The notes beneath the pieces are model-generated. The model ran no database searches. It saw only the letters and a list, made by a program, of their open reading frames with translations, and had not been told where the DNA came from. A DNA stretch of 64,000 nucleotides. Source: Lepus europaeus. Lineage: Eukaryota > Chordata > Mammalia > Lagomorpha > Leporidae. Shown one piece after another: positions 35,031-46,401 of this stretch. The stretch's first letter is position 1. Each line of letters starts with the position of its first letter. Where the stretch lies: assembly GCF_033115175.1 (NCBI RefSeq), contig NC_084838.1, positions 46,293,468 through 46,357,467 of the forward strand. The letters run 5' to 3'. A program made the position numbers and the translations under genes.

Positions 35031-35416
35031 CTACCATCCTTGAGACACAGACTCTGAGACAAAGGTTTTTTATGCAGAAAATTTATTGGGAAGTGTATTT
35101 GGGATCATTATATTTATGTGTCTCAAATAAAGGGGGCTGGTCTTTTACCCTTATATTTGTCAGTCATTAGATAGGAGCTGCTTGGGGGAGTGTAAACAAC
35201 CTTGGGCAAGGAAGTTCTCTCTGGTAGAAGGAGGCAAATTCCTAGAGAAGGAGGAAGGGCTCAGCTATGAGTGAACTCTCAGCAGCCAGCGCTTTGGGTG
35301 CTGGGCTAGTGAGTGCCTTATGAGAAGGGGGATTTGGGTAGTGCCTTGCAGAATTGTTTCATACAATAAGTTTATCCCATTTGAGAACACCTCATCTGGA
35401 ATCCTGGTGGGTCACT

Positions 35417-35436
35417 TATTTATTTATTTATTTTTT
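35417..35436. repeat. (TTTA)n with T run
   Basis: Short simple repeat followed by a T run inside the older remnant. It may be the tail of a lost SINE. Confidence 0.6.
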
Positions 35437-36340
35437 TATAAAACCTCTAAGAAGGTGATCCTTGGGAAACAACTGCCTGTGCAGCTAGTTTCAAGATCAT
35501 GCCTAATACTTACTGCCTTCCTCTTTTCTTTACTCCTATATACCAGTTCTGGAATTCCCTCATCCTCTGGTAGAACCTCTACTGGCTTTGGTGGCTTACC
35601 TTGTTGAGTGACACAAACCCTTACTAATGGGTCTGAGGCCTTCCTCACTGTTCCCTTTTTAGGCACTGATCGTTTCTATTTGCTATCTAAAATAGACTGG
35701 AAAGTACTTAGAAATGTCCTATGAGTCATGGAGATGCTAGACAGTCTTCCCTGCCCTCATTGTGTCCCAGCAGCTGTTGTTTACAACCGAAACAGGAATT
35801 CCACCTGATGGTAACTCTTCTGCTGCTGGTTTCTTGGCTCCAGAACCCTGAGTGATGTGTTGTAGGATATAGCTTAAAGATTACTGAGAGTCCTACAGCA
35901 TCTCCTTGTGGAAGCATTTTTCATTCTGAAAACCACGATTTCTAGACTCACAGAACCTAAATTTATGGTAACAGAAAACATATATTCCCCACTTGGGCTC
36001 CTGGCAGTGATCTTGTTTGACCACTTCCACCTTTCCACCTAGTTCCCAAGTCCATGTATTCTGTCTTTTGGGGAATCTAGTACCCAAAAACAGCATTGAT
36101 TTAGAGTATTAACCACATCCTTTAGGATGTCACTTCACTATTGCAGGATATCATCACCAAGCTGGTACTGCAGGTGCACTATCAGAAGGCTGTTCCATCA
36201 TTTTTCCAAGCTCACAGCTTCTGGACCACACAGTATGAACATGTATTGGGATGTGTGGAGACAAGCATTATTTACCTATTTCTATACTGCTATCCAAAAA
36301 TGTTCCTTTGGGCTGGGATGATAATATACAGCTTTGTGAT

Positions 36341-36648
36341 TTTTTTAAAGATTTATTTATTTATTTAAAAGGCATAGCCATAAAGAGGCAGAGGCAGAGA
36401 TAAAGAGAGAGGTCTTCCATCTGCTAGTTCACTTCCCAAATGGCTGCAATGGCCAGAGCTGGGCCTATCTGAAGCCAGGAGCCTGGAGATTCCGCCAGTC
36501 TCCCACATGGGCCAATCCTTTACTGTTTTCCCAGGCCACAGCAGAGAACTGGATCAGAAGCGGAGCAGCCAGGACCTGAACTGGCACCCATATGGGATGC
36601 CAGCACTGAAGGCGGCAGCCTCACCTGCTGTGGCTCAGCATGAGCCCC
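36341..36648 (-). mobile_element. CSINE
   Basis: Reverse-oriented C-repeat SINE with tail gatttatttatttatttaaa at the left and head ctgtggctcagcatgagcccc at the right. An imperfect TSD, agctttgtgat at 36330-36340 and agcattgtgtt at 36650-36660, indicates an older insertion. Confidence 0.9.
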
Positions 36649-36980
36649 AAGCATTGTGTTTTGATATTTCAAACACTGGGTTGCAATGCTGAGCAGGGCC
36701 CTGCTGACATATAAGGCAAACCCTTATTAGGAATTCAATTCTAGTCAAAATAAATCACTTCTTCTACAGTGGAAGAGGCCCAATGTCATACTTAGCCAAG
36801 TGGCTGGCTGACCCTGTGAGGTATAGTGCTGAAATTGAGGCTCAGCTGCTCAGTTCATCAACCTTTCCATGTGTGGGAATTCAGAATTGGATTACTAAGT
36901 GGCGCACTTGAGACACCCGGATGTTACTAAAGGAACACAGAGAGGTTGTTCCAAGGCTTACAAAAAGTAGGTGTGTAGAT

Positions 36981-37914
36981 GGTGAGTGGAACGAACTTCT
37001 TGGGCTGAGAGGAGGACTAAGACTAGGTCTCAGAAGCACTGAAGATGCACATGATGATAAACCCTTGGCTACATTATGTATTATGTATGTAATATATAAT
37101 CTGTAAATATATAGTTTGTATATTTTGTTCTTGCCTTTATAATGTCTTGTTTTATTTGTCTTTACCTGCATTTCTTTTGAATGCTTTTCTTTTTATCAAG
37201 ACCAATTTGCCTTGTTAAAAGAACCCAGGTCAACTTAGCAAACTGTAGAAATAATTTAATTCAGTGTGACACATTGTCTTCATTTATATAATTGGAGTAA
37301 AAATACCTGTGTTGCAATTGTTATGGAATTTAAAAGGTGTACCTATAAAGAGCTTCTACGTGGTATTGCTCAACTACTCACTTATTCATATGCAAGAAAA
37401 TCCTAAATGAATCACTTCTAAGTGCAGCTGGAAAGGTCCTTTATTAGGTGTACTGCTTTGTGGAGATCTAGGAAGAGAAGCAAAGCAGGCAGGTGAAATG
37501 ATTGTGCAGATTCATTGCCTCACCTGCCTACGGCTTACCTAGGAAGATTTTTCAGCTATTGGTTTTGAGTTTTATTTGGTTTTGTTCATTAAAATTGTAA
37601 AATAGAATAACTTGTCTTTATTTTTGTATCCATTTTATTTTCACTTATAAAACTTTGGTTTCTTCTTATTTAATAAAAGCACACACTATAAACATTTTAA
37701 GCACTTAGGGGTCATGGAGGGAAGTTCCTTTCTCAACATATTACTAAAATAGCATTTTAAGTGCCAGATATCTACCCATACAGAATTTTTTGTGCAAAAT
37801 TGTATTAAATGTACATACAATATTAACAAAAGTAGGATAATGTTATGTGTACTGATGTATCAAAACACTCTAGGCCTTCAGATCATAGTACTAAACAAAA
37901 AACCTCAGGTCTTT
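36981..37914. other. Unassigned background
   Basis: No gene recognised. Confidence 0.4.
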
Positions 37915-38085
37915 TGTCTATAAAATTAGAATAATAATGTTACTTACCTCATAAAATTGTGTGAATTAAAAGAAGAAAACTGTAATTAAGATATAACTGT
38001 ACTAAAGATATTTTCATATATGTAACCCTGTTTCATGCCTGACATATGGCAAATATTATTTTTATTATTCATCATTGCTTGAATG
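37915..38085 (+). repeat. MIR remnant
   Basis: Forward MIR 3' half: tctataaaattagaataata, tacttacctcataaaattg, tgtgaattaaa and a diverged catgcctgacatatggcaaa. Confidence 0.6.
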
Positions 38086-38192
38086 CATAGCTGAGATCCC
38101 AAAGGGTGTTTTATTTCAGTGTTTTTCTCTCACCTTCTCATTTCTGAAAGAGAACAATGACTAGAAAACATTGGTTGGGTAAATACTGTATT

Positions 38193-38261
38193 ATCATAAT
38201 TACAATTTCCCCGAGAAAAGTGGCTTGCTGTTGAATATTCAGCATCATAATTACAATTTCC
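38193..38261. repeat. 18-bp direct repeat, 51 bp apart
   Basis: atcataattacaatttcc occurs at 38193-38210 and 38244-38261. The intervening sequence is not repeated, so this is a short dispersed duplication rather than a tandem array. Confidence 0.85.
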
Positions 38262-38800
38262 ATAAGGAATGTAGAGCAGTTATTATAAACAACACAATAA
38301 TCATTTGGTTCATAAGGGAGAACAGATTATTAGGGGAGAGAGGAGAGAGAAAAAGCAAAACCTGGGTTTTGATCAAAATTCAAGTGTAGAAATGTAGAAC
38401 CTGCAAATAAATTGTAATAGCCCCTTAAAATATTTTTGCCTGAATTCAAGGAAAAATCTTACATGATGAGAAACATCCATGGGATGATTAAGTGCTGCCA
38501 ATAAATATAATGTTTCCTCTTATATAATTGAGTTTTATCATCTATACTAAACATACCCTTTATATCTTTTCATTGCCATTCATAATTTTTGTACCTCCAA
38601 GAACTTTTAAAAAGCAAACTATCACAAAATATAAAAAAGCACAAAACATTTAAAGCATTTTCTGGTGGAGGATAGGGAAGGTTTCCTCATCATTTCTGTC
38701 TTCACAGTTAAAAGTTTCTTTTTTGTTCAAAAGAAAATGTATAATGGTTTAAGATAAAGGAAACATCCCTTTTAATCACTTGTGTTGCTTTAATTGACTT
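38262..38800. other. Unassigned AT-rich background
   Basis: No repeat recognised. It leads into the candidate exon below. Confidence 0.4.
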
Positions 38801-38833
38801 TAATTGGATTTTTATGTCTTTTTATTTTTTTAG

Positions 38834-38866
38834 ATGAAGTAAGAAAAACAGAATGCAGCTTTCAAG
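38834..38866 (+). other. Candidate 33-nt microexon
   Basis: A pyrimidine tract (tgtctttttattttttt) and a tag acceptor end at 38833, and gtaggt, a good donor, starts at 38867. A plausible branch point (taattgac) lies about 30-40 nt upstream. The interval is exactly 33 nt, so it preserves frame. Two frames hit a stop at once. The third, entering with one base from the previous exon, is fully open and reads EVRKTECSFQ plus split codons at both ends. I do not recognise the peptide. Splice-like signals occur by chance at this AT content, so it remains a candidate. Confidence 0.25.
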
Positions 38867-39272
38867 GTAGGTACTTTTCATGATGTTTTAAAACCTGACA
38901 GTATGAAAGTAGCAGAGCAAAAGTACCCTTAGCTTTTCACAGATAGCTATTATGGACTTGTTTTTATTTTTCCTCACACATGGACAGAAATGTGCTACAT
39001 AGATTGTAACAGAATGCAATATCACAATCAAATTAGAATAGCTGATCCAATCCATAGAAAAATTGTGAAATTGGAAATAGCCAATATTTTTCTACTTTAT
39101 CCATTCACTCATCCATCATTACATCCGTCGACTATTCATATACATGTATATTTTTTTAAAATACTCATTATATATACACTTTGTGTACCCAGCCCTGGTA
39201 TCTAGTTTTGTACCTAGTTTTACTCTAATATTTTGGTGAATGTTTCTCATCATTTTCCTAATGTTCCTTGTT
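38867..39272. other. Unassigned background
   Basis: Nothing recognised after the candidate donor site. Confidence 0.4.
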
Positions 39273-39304
39273 ATTTTTGACACTATACATTTTTGACACT
39301 ATAC
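39273..39304. repeat. Perfect 16-bp tandem duplication
   Basis: atttttgacactatac is present twice back to back (39273-39288, 39289-39304) with no mismatch, indicating a recent slippage or repair event. Confidence 0.92.
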
Positions 39305-40085
39305 CTCCACCTGGTATTAAAGGTCTTAAATATAGCTTGTTGTATCCTATAGATGAGCAGATAATTTATGTCCAAATATATCTACTCACAGATAATTGAG
39401 GCAAAGAGGAAAACATCAGTGATAATAAGGAAATCACTACTCTCTAACCTAAAAATAGATGGATATGTTTTACTATTGTGTGAAATGTGAGTGTGTGTAC
39501 TCACCTGTATATGTAACTGTCAGGGATAGTACACTTACATCAGTTACCCTTCCTTGACACCCTGGAGTACAGATTTTGTTTCCTCATACTCTTTTAAGAC
39601 TTTCTGGCCAATAAGAAGTGTGTTGGGATTATAAAATTTGAAACAAAAAGGGCATGAGGAAATAACATATCAGATCAGACACATATGGAATGGCTTTTTG
39701 TAAGAATGGCAGTGGTGTGTTGAAGCAACATTTTTGGGAGGAAGACTAAACATGTTCTAATAAACATGGCTTAATAAGTAGAAATTAATAGCAGGGTATT
39801 TATTAATTTGAAACATATTTTACTGTTTTAATTAAGGGACTGATTTATTATTTTATTTTTCATAAATGTTAATGTAAGGAATCTCTCAATTTCATTGCAA
39901 TCTTTGGTCCCCAACCCATTTTTTAAAATGTGGTCTTAAAGTCTTCCTCTAAAGAAAATTCTACCAGAGATGTTTTCAGAAGCATAACTGTCATAGTTAG
40001 GAAGGGAATTTATTGTCTTTTGCCAACCTGATCTAATGTAATCAAAACTAAATAGTCTTAATTATCTCAGCTGTTGAGATAATTT
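39305..40085. other. Unassigned background
   Basis: Nothing recognised. Confidence 0.4.
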
Positions 40086-40089
40086 TAAC

Positions 40090-40325
40090 ACTAGGAGACA
40101 GTAAGTAGTAATTGAGAAGCTGAGTTAGAACCACATTGCCTGGGTTTGAATCCCATTTGTCTGTGTTCAGCCTGTGTTAGCATCTCAAAATATTAATTTT
40201 CTAAGTTTTAAAATAGGAGAAATAATAGTACTAACCTCATGAGTATGTTAGGAGATATTCCATGAGATGATCCACTTGCATATTGTAAGAATGCAGTGAA
40301 TAATCGTCATCATTGCTGTTACCCG
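40090..40325 (+). repeat. MIR remnant
   Basis: Forward MIR: attgcctgggtttgaatccc (tRNA-like B box region), then aaaataggagaaataatagt and actaacctcatgagtatgtt with the 3' part diverged. Confidence 0.7.
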
Positions 40326-41309
40326 GAGGTATTACCTATGGTGTTAGCTTTATTGCTAGGGGCAGGCAGCATCACCACTTCTCTGAATAAGCTTCTTTCA
40401 TAGACTTGATCACTAGTGTTTCATGATCAGAGATTATTCACCATCTGATAGATTTTGTTCCATGTGAAAATAGAAATAATCTGGAATTTCTCATCAAACA
40501 GATAAATCATTGTGATAAATTGCATGTGGTTTATTTTCTTTTTTCTTTTTCAAAGTAGAGAGTAATATCATAAATTGAGGAATTCATGATAAGCATCATA
40601 ACATGGGGAAAGAAGGGTATATTGTCATTTACGTGATATGAGTCAACTAAGTAATGTTTGCAACTATATACCAAATGATAAGACATCCACAAAATTATTA
40701 CACACTATACTAATTTCCACAAATAAGAGAAAACATGATGTCTGTCTTTCTGAGACTGGCTTAGAATAATGATCTCCATTTTTATCTATTTTGTTATAAA
40801 TGTCAGAATTCTATCCTTTTTTATGACTGAAAAATAGACCACATACCTGCACACACATCACATTTTCTTTATTGGATCATCAGTTGATGGGCACAGAGGT
40901 TCATTCCATATCTTTGCTATTGTGCACTTAATAATATTTTGCATATGATTGTGAATAACTCTTGGATGCACTGATTTCAGTTTCTTTGCATATATTTGCA
41001 AAAGTAAGAAGCTGGGTCATAAGGTAGATCTATTTTAGGTTTTCTGCAATCTCCATGCTGTTTTCCATAATAGTTACATCAATAAGCAATATCTCCAACA
41101 GTGTATTAGGGTGCCTTCTTCTCCACAATCTTTCTAGTATTTGTTAGAATAGCTCTTATCCAAAAATCAGCACTAGCTGGAGTAAGATGATACATGTCGC
41201 TGTGGTTTTTATTTGCATTTACCTGATGGTGATTGATGCTTAGCTTTTATTTCCATGTATCTGCTGATCATTTGTATTTCTTTCTTTGAAAAATGCCTAG
41301 TGTTATATT

Positions 41310-41546
41310 TTACCAATTTCTTAACTGCATTGTTTGTTTTGTTGTTGTTGAGTTTCTAGAGCTTTTTGTATATCCTGGATGATAATCCTTACCAGATGCA
41401 TAATTTGCAAGTTTTTTTTCCCTTTCTGTCAGTTGCTTCTTCACTTTGTTAATTATTTCCTTTGCTGTGCAGAAGCTTCGTACTCTCTGTAGTCCCATTT
41501 GTCTAGTTTTGCTTTTATTACCTGTACTTTTTGGGGTCTTATCCAA
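41310..41546 (-). pseudogene. L1 ORF2 remnant downstream of RT
   Basis: A 78-codon frame with VRSFCTAKEIINKVKKQLTE, the same conserved ORF2 segment as at 29,889, followed by ANYASGKDYHPGYTK. It belongs to the old L1 at 40,530-49,090 and is not functional alone. Confidence 0.8.
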
Positions 41547-42308
41547 GAAGTCTTTCTCTAGGCCAGTGTCTTACAGCATTTTACCTATGTTTTCCTCAAG
41601 TAGCTTAATGGCCTCAGGTCTTGAGTTTATATCCTTGATCCACTTTGAGTTGATTTTTATATAGGGTGTAAACTAGTGGTATTTCAAACGTCTGTAGGTA
41701 TAAACACCATTTGTTTAAGAGACTTTTCTTTCTCCAGGGAATTATTTTAGCTCATCTGTCAAAAATTAGTTGATTGTAGATACATGGTCTAATTTCTAGG
41801 GTTTCTATTCTGTTCCATTGGCCCATATTTTCATAGGATAGCCCTGCAGTATGTCCTGAAATTTGAAATTCTGATGCCTTCAGCTTTGTTATTATTGTTT
41901 AAGCTTGCTTTTGCTATTTATTGTCTTTTGTATTTCCATTTGTATTTTAGGATATTTTTTTCTAGTTCTATGAAGAATATCCTTGGAATTTCATTGGGAT
42001 TGCATTGAATGTGTAAATTGCTTTGGGTAGTAAGGGCAGTTTGATATTAATTCTTCCACCCATGAACATGGAATATTTTCCCGTATTTTGGAGTCTTCTA
42101 TTTCTTTCATTAATAGTTTGTAATTTTCATTGTAGAGAAATATGATTCCCTTGTTTAAATTTATCTCAAAATATTTAAACTATTTTGTAGAATGGGAGTG
42201 ATCTCATGAAATCTTTCCCAGCCATTACATGTTAATGTATAAGAATACTTCTGATTTTTGTGTGTTGATTTTATATCTTGCAACTTTGGAAAATTCTCTT
42301 ATGAGTTC

Positions 42309-42626
42309 CTACAGGTTCTTAGTAGAATCTTTTGGTTCTCCTATATAAAGGATCATGTCATCTGCAAGCAGGGATAATTTGACTTCCTCCTTTCCAATTT
42401 TTATCCCTTTGACTACTTTTTCTTGCCTGATTCTGTCTAAAACTCCCAGAACTATATTTAACAATAGTAATAAGAGTAGGCAAACTTGTCTGCTTCCATA
42501 TCTTAGTTGAAATGCTTCAAACTTTTCTCTATCCAATATGCTGTTGCTTGTGGGTTTGTCATTTATTTCCTCTATTGTGTTGAAGTACATTCCTTCTAAA
42601 TCCAGATTTTTAAAGGTTTTTCTCAT
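42309..42626 (-). pseudogene. L1 ORF2 reverse-transcriptase catalytic-region remnant
   Basis: A 105-codon remnant of the RT palm. LSLLADDMILYIGEP near the C-terminus is the catalytic block, where L1 enzymes carry F/YADD; here the residue before ADD is leucine. The preceding KGIKIGKEEVK and RQEKVVKGI are the usual lead-in. A run of leucines marks a diverged region where the intact protein has the SPLLFNIVLEVL segment. The frame is short and flanked by stops, so it is a fossil of the polymerase that copies L1 RNA into DNA. Confidence 0.82.
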
Positions 42627-43309
42627 GAAAAGATGTTGTATTTTGTTAAATGATTTCTCTGCATCTGTTGATAATCATGTTTTTAATCTTTCATTTTGTT
42701 GATATGCTGTATCATGCTTATTGAGTTGAGTATGTTGAACCATCCCTGCATCCCTAGGATAAATCTCACTTGGTTTGGGTGGATAATATTTTTTACTAGT
42801 ATTGTGTTTAGTATATTTACATCTATGTTCATCAAAGGTATTAGTCTGTAGTTCTCCTTTTTTGTTTTATCTTTATTTTTAGAATTAAGATGATGCTGGC
42901 ATCAAGGAAGGAATTTGGAAGGATTCCCTCCCTTTTAATTGTTTTGAATAGGTTAAGAAGAATTGCTATTGTTTTTCCACAAAAGTTTGGTGGAATTCAG
43001 CAGTGAAGCCATCTGGTCTTGGGCTTTTGTTTGTTGAGAGGTCTTTATTAATGATTAAATCTCAAACATGGTTGTTGGTCTATTCCGGTTTTCTATGTCT
43101 TCATATTTCATTTTTGGTAATATTTATATGTTCAGAAATCTATCCATGTCTTCTACTTTTTCAATTTTTGAAAAGTAGCTATTTATAATAATTTCTAATG
43201 ATTCTTTATATTTCTTTGGTATTAGTTGTATCATCTCATTTTTAATCTCTGATTTTATTCATTTAGTTGTCCTCCCTTTTTTTCTTGGTTAGTTGGACCA
43301 TGGCTTATT

Positions 43310-44406
43310 TTTTCTTTTTTAAATTTTATTTGATATACATGTTTCACATATTTACCATATGTAGGTTTGGAAACGGTTGGACTTTCCTCCACAATCTCTC
43401 TGACCCACGATCCAATCTTTCCTCCCTCTCCCTCTAAGTTTTCCATTCTAGTTTTTACAATGATCTATTTTCAGTATACTTAATGATGGTATAGTTAATC
43501 CTACTCTAAGTAAAGGTGTTCAACAAATAGCATAAAGAGAAAAAATGAAAAACAAAACATTGTTTTGAACATTAAAAGAGACAAGGGCTATAAACAATCA
43601 TCTGTTCTCAAAATATCTATTTCCAATGCATTACATTTCAGGTATTCTATTAGTTACATTGGATCAGGGAAAACATATCTATATTTTGGGGACTGGCTTA
43701 TTTCCCTAAGTATAACGATTTCCTGTTGTGACCATCTTGTTGCAAAACTCCGAATTTCATTTTTTTTTTACAGCTGAGTACTACTCTATAGCGTATATAT
43801 ACCATAATTTCTTCATCCAGTCACCAATTGATGGACATCTGGGTTGATTCCATGTCTTAGCTATTGTGAATTTTGCTACAATGAACACAGGGGTACAGTT
43901 CATATGCTGATTTGTATTTGTTTGGATAAATTTCCAGGAGTGGGATGGCTGGATCACATGGCAGGTCTATATTCAGATTTTTGAGGTATCTCCACACTGT
44001 CTTCCACAGTGGTTGTACCAGTTTACATTCCCACCAACAGTGAATCAGGATACTTTTTTCCCTACATCCATGCCAGCATTTGTTGTTTGTTGATTTCTGT
44101 ATGTGAACCATTCTCACAAGTGTGAGTTGAAACGTCCTTATGGTTTTGATTTGCATTTCCTTGATGGCTAGTGATCCTGAGCATTTCATAAGCATCTGTT
44201 GGCCATTTGAATTTCCTCTTGAAAGATGCCTAAGTCATTTGCCCATTTCTTCACTGGATTGTTTTTTGTTGTTGTTGAATTTCTTGAGCTCTTTATAAAT
44301 TCTGGATATTAGCTCTTATCAGTTGCATAGTTTGAAAATATTTTCTCCCATTCTGTCAGTTGTCTATTTTCTTTTGCAGTTCAGAAGCTTCTCAGCCTTA
44401 TGTAAT
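43310..44406 (-). mobile_element. Nested 5'-truncated L1 with 11-bp TSD
   Basis: A 1.1-kb minus-strand L1 inside the older L1. It starts with a T-rich tail (tttttctttttt), continues through the 3'UTR (ttcacatatttaccatatg, aatgatctattttcagtata) into the end of ORF2, and stops abruptly. The target duplication catggcttatt is perfect at 43299-43309 and 44407-44417, and the host L1 resumes exactly after it. Confidence 0.92.
43857..44195 (-). pseudogene. L1 ORF2 C-terminal Cys-rich region
   Basis: A 112-codon fragment from the 3' end of ORF2. It has [19 protein letters not shown], containing the Cys/His motif near the ORF2p C-terminus, which helps RNA binding in retrotransposition, followed by [18 protein letters not shown] and [16 protein letters not shown], all standard L1 landmarks. 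No endonuclease or RT is included because the copy is 5'-truncated. It is within the nested L1, so it is younger than the surrounding L1. Confidence 0.9.
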
Positions 44407-44694
44407 CATGGCTTATTAATTTTTATTTTCCCAAAAGATAATCCCTTTATTTTACTGATCTCTTATACATATATCTTTGTTTCTTCTCTGATTTTCGTTA
44501 TTTTTTCTCCTACTGATTTTGAATTTGATTTGATCTTGCTTTTCTAGGTCCTAGAGATGCAATGTTATATTATTTATATCTTTCCTATTTGTTAACATAG
44601 GCACATATTGCTATAAACTTTTCTCTTACCACTGCCTTTGCTATATCCCATAAATTTTGATATATATTTTCATTTTCATTTGTTTCAAGAAACT

Positions 44695-45018
44695 TGCAAG
44701 GTGTCCGGCACGTAACAAATCTTCCCAGCCAAATGAATCAATTACTTTGCGAGCTTTTATTGGGATTCCACTGCCCGGCAAGGTTCACTGGTCACAATAG
44801 AGCAGGGGCCGGGGAAGTTGTGCCTCAGAGGTTGGGAGGGCTCCTTTTGTAGATACAGGGCATGGGGGTTAAAGGTTGAGGCATGTCTGATCCTCATTGG
44901 TTGACCTGTAGGCACCCGCAGAGACCTTGGCAAGGGCTTTTCGTTCCCAGAAGTGTGGGTAGGGACTCTCCATTCCCGGAAATGTGAGCCTCCTCTCCTG
45001 TGGATCCCAAAGCTACCA
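44695..45018 (-). mobile_element. Solo LTR-like insertion inside the old L1
   Basis: A 324-bp GC-rich island with no similarity to L1, where the flanking L1 sequence is continuous (tttcaagaa...ctttttttatttccc). Read on the minus strand it starts TGGTAGC and ends CTTGCA, has a TATA-like tacaaaagg (44,842-44,852 region) and an AATAAA signal (44756-44761) about 60 bp before its 3' end, as an LTR should. The TSD is imperfect (aaact / gaact). No retroviral genes are attached. I cannot name the family; a class I or III ERV LTR is possible. Confidence 0.65.
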
Positions 45019-45756
45019 GAACTTTTTTTATTTCCCTGTTGATTTCTGTGACTTGCTGTCACTCAGGAGCATGTTCAATCTCTATCTTTCAATCTTTTCT
45101 AGAGGTCTTTCTGTTGTTAAGTTCCAGCTTCATTCCATTGTTGTCAGAAATGATACACCATATGATTTCAATTTTTTTTTAATTTGTTGAGGCTCATTTT
45201 GTGGTCTACACTATGGTTTATCTTGGAGAATGTTCCATACACTGATGACAAGAATGTATATTGTGTAACTGTGGAATAGAATGTTCTGCAGATGTCTGTT
45301 AGGTCCATCTATAAAATATATTAGCTCTGTTGTATCTCTTTTTTTTTGTCTGGTTTATCTGTTTATTGATGAAAGTGGGGTTCTAAAGTTCCCCAGTATT
45401 ATTGCAGTGGAGTTTATGCCTTTCGTTAGATCCATTAGCATTTGTTTTATAAAATTGAGTGACTTAGATTAGGTGCATATATGTTTACTATCATCACATC
45501 TTCTTGTTGAATTTATACCTTAATCATAACATAATGACCTTCTTTTTGTTTTACAGTTTTTGTCTTAAGTCTATTTTGTCTAATTTGAGTATAACTATTC
45601 CTGTTCACTTTTGATTTCCATTTGCATGGAATATCTTTTTCCATACTTTCATTTTCAATCTCTATACATCTTTATTAGTGAAGTGTGTTTCATTTAGGTA
45701 GCATATAGTTGGGTCTTTTTTTAAAAAATATATAGTTCAGACACTTTGTGTCTTTT

Positions 45757-46108
45757 CTTTCTTTTAAAGATTTATTTATTTATTTGAGAGGCAGAGTTAC
45801 AAACAGAGAGACACAGAAACAGAGAGTGAGGTATCTTCCATCTGCTGGTTCGCTTCCCAAATGGTTACAGTGGCTGAAGGTGGGCCAATCCAAAGCTAGG
45901 AGCCAGCAGCATCCTCCAGGTCTCCCTTACTGGTACAGGGTTCCAAGAACCTATGCCATCTTGCACTGTTTTTTCCAGGCCATTAGCAGGGATCTGGATC
46001 AGAAGAGAAGCAGCCAGGACTCAAACCAGTGCCCATATGGGATGCCAGCACCAAAGGCAGAGGCTTAACCTACTATATGGCTTAACTACTATGTCACTGT
46101 TCTGGCCT
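45757..46108 (-). mobile_element. CSINE inserted in the old L1
   Basis: Reverse C-repeat SINE: tail agatttatttatttatttga, body aaagctaggagccagcagc, head at the right. The imperfect TSD cactttgtgtctttt (45742-45756) / cactctgtatctttt (46111-46125) corresponds to the L1 phrase that normally reads through. Confidence 0.92.
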
Positions 46109-46304
46109 CACACTCTGTATCTTTTAATTGGAAGATTTAATCCACTTACATTCAATGTTTTTATTGATAAGTGATGACATAGTCTGAACATTTTTCCGTA
46201 GATTTTCCCATTGTTTCTTTTGAATATTCTTTGTTTTTTACTAGGGCTTTTCTGAATTCATCTTCATTGTTGATTTTGATCACCTTTCTGTTTCTGTATG
46301 TATT

Positions 46305-46339
46305 ATTTGTAAGATTGTCTGGGTGACAATCTTACAAAT
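46305..46339. repeat. Perfect 15-bp stem hairpin in L1
   Basis: atttgtaagattgtc (46305-46319) and its exact inverse gacaatcttacaaat (46325-46339) flank a 5-nt loop, tgggt. See findings. Confidence 0.9.
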
Positions 46340-46401
46340 CTTTTGACAATCTTTTTGTTTTGTTTGTTTCCATTAGGAACTCATTAAAATCATATATTTG
46401 G

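Larger units (their letters stand above)
35035..36980 (-). mobile_element. Possible ancient ERVL-type remnant, antisense
   Basis: A two-kilobase stretch of even composition unlike the AT-rich flanks. The left part (caaaggttttttatgcagaaa, atttattgggaagtg, ctcagcagccagcgctttgg) looks like a reversed LTR with its poly-A region. The rest could be internal retroviral sequence, reversed and full of stops. It contains a younger CSINE (36,341-36,648). The family call comes from general resemblance only; no intact retroviral frame is seen. Confidence 0.35.

Noticed and set aside
44757..45062. 101-codon minus-strand frame in the LTR-like island
   Set aside because: It crosses the LTR/L1 boundary and has no retroviral protein motif.
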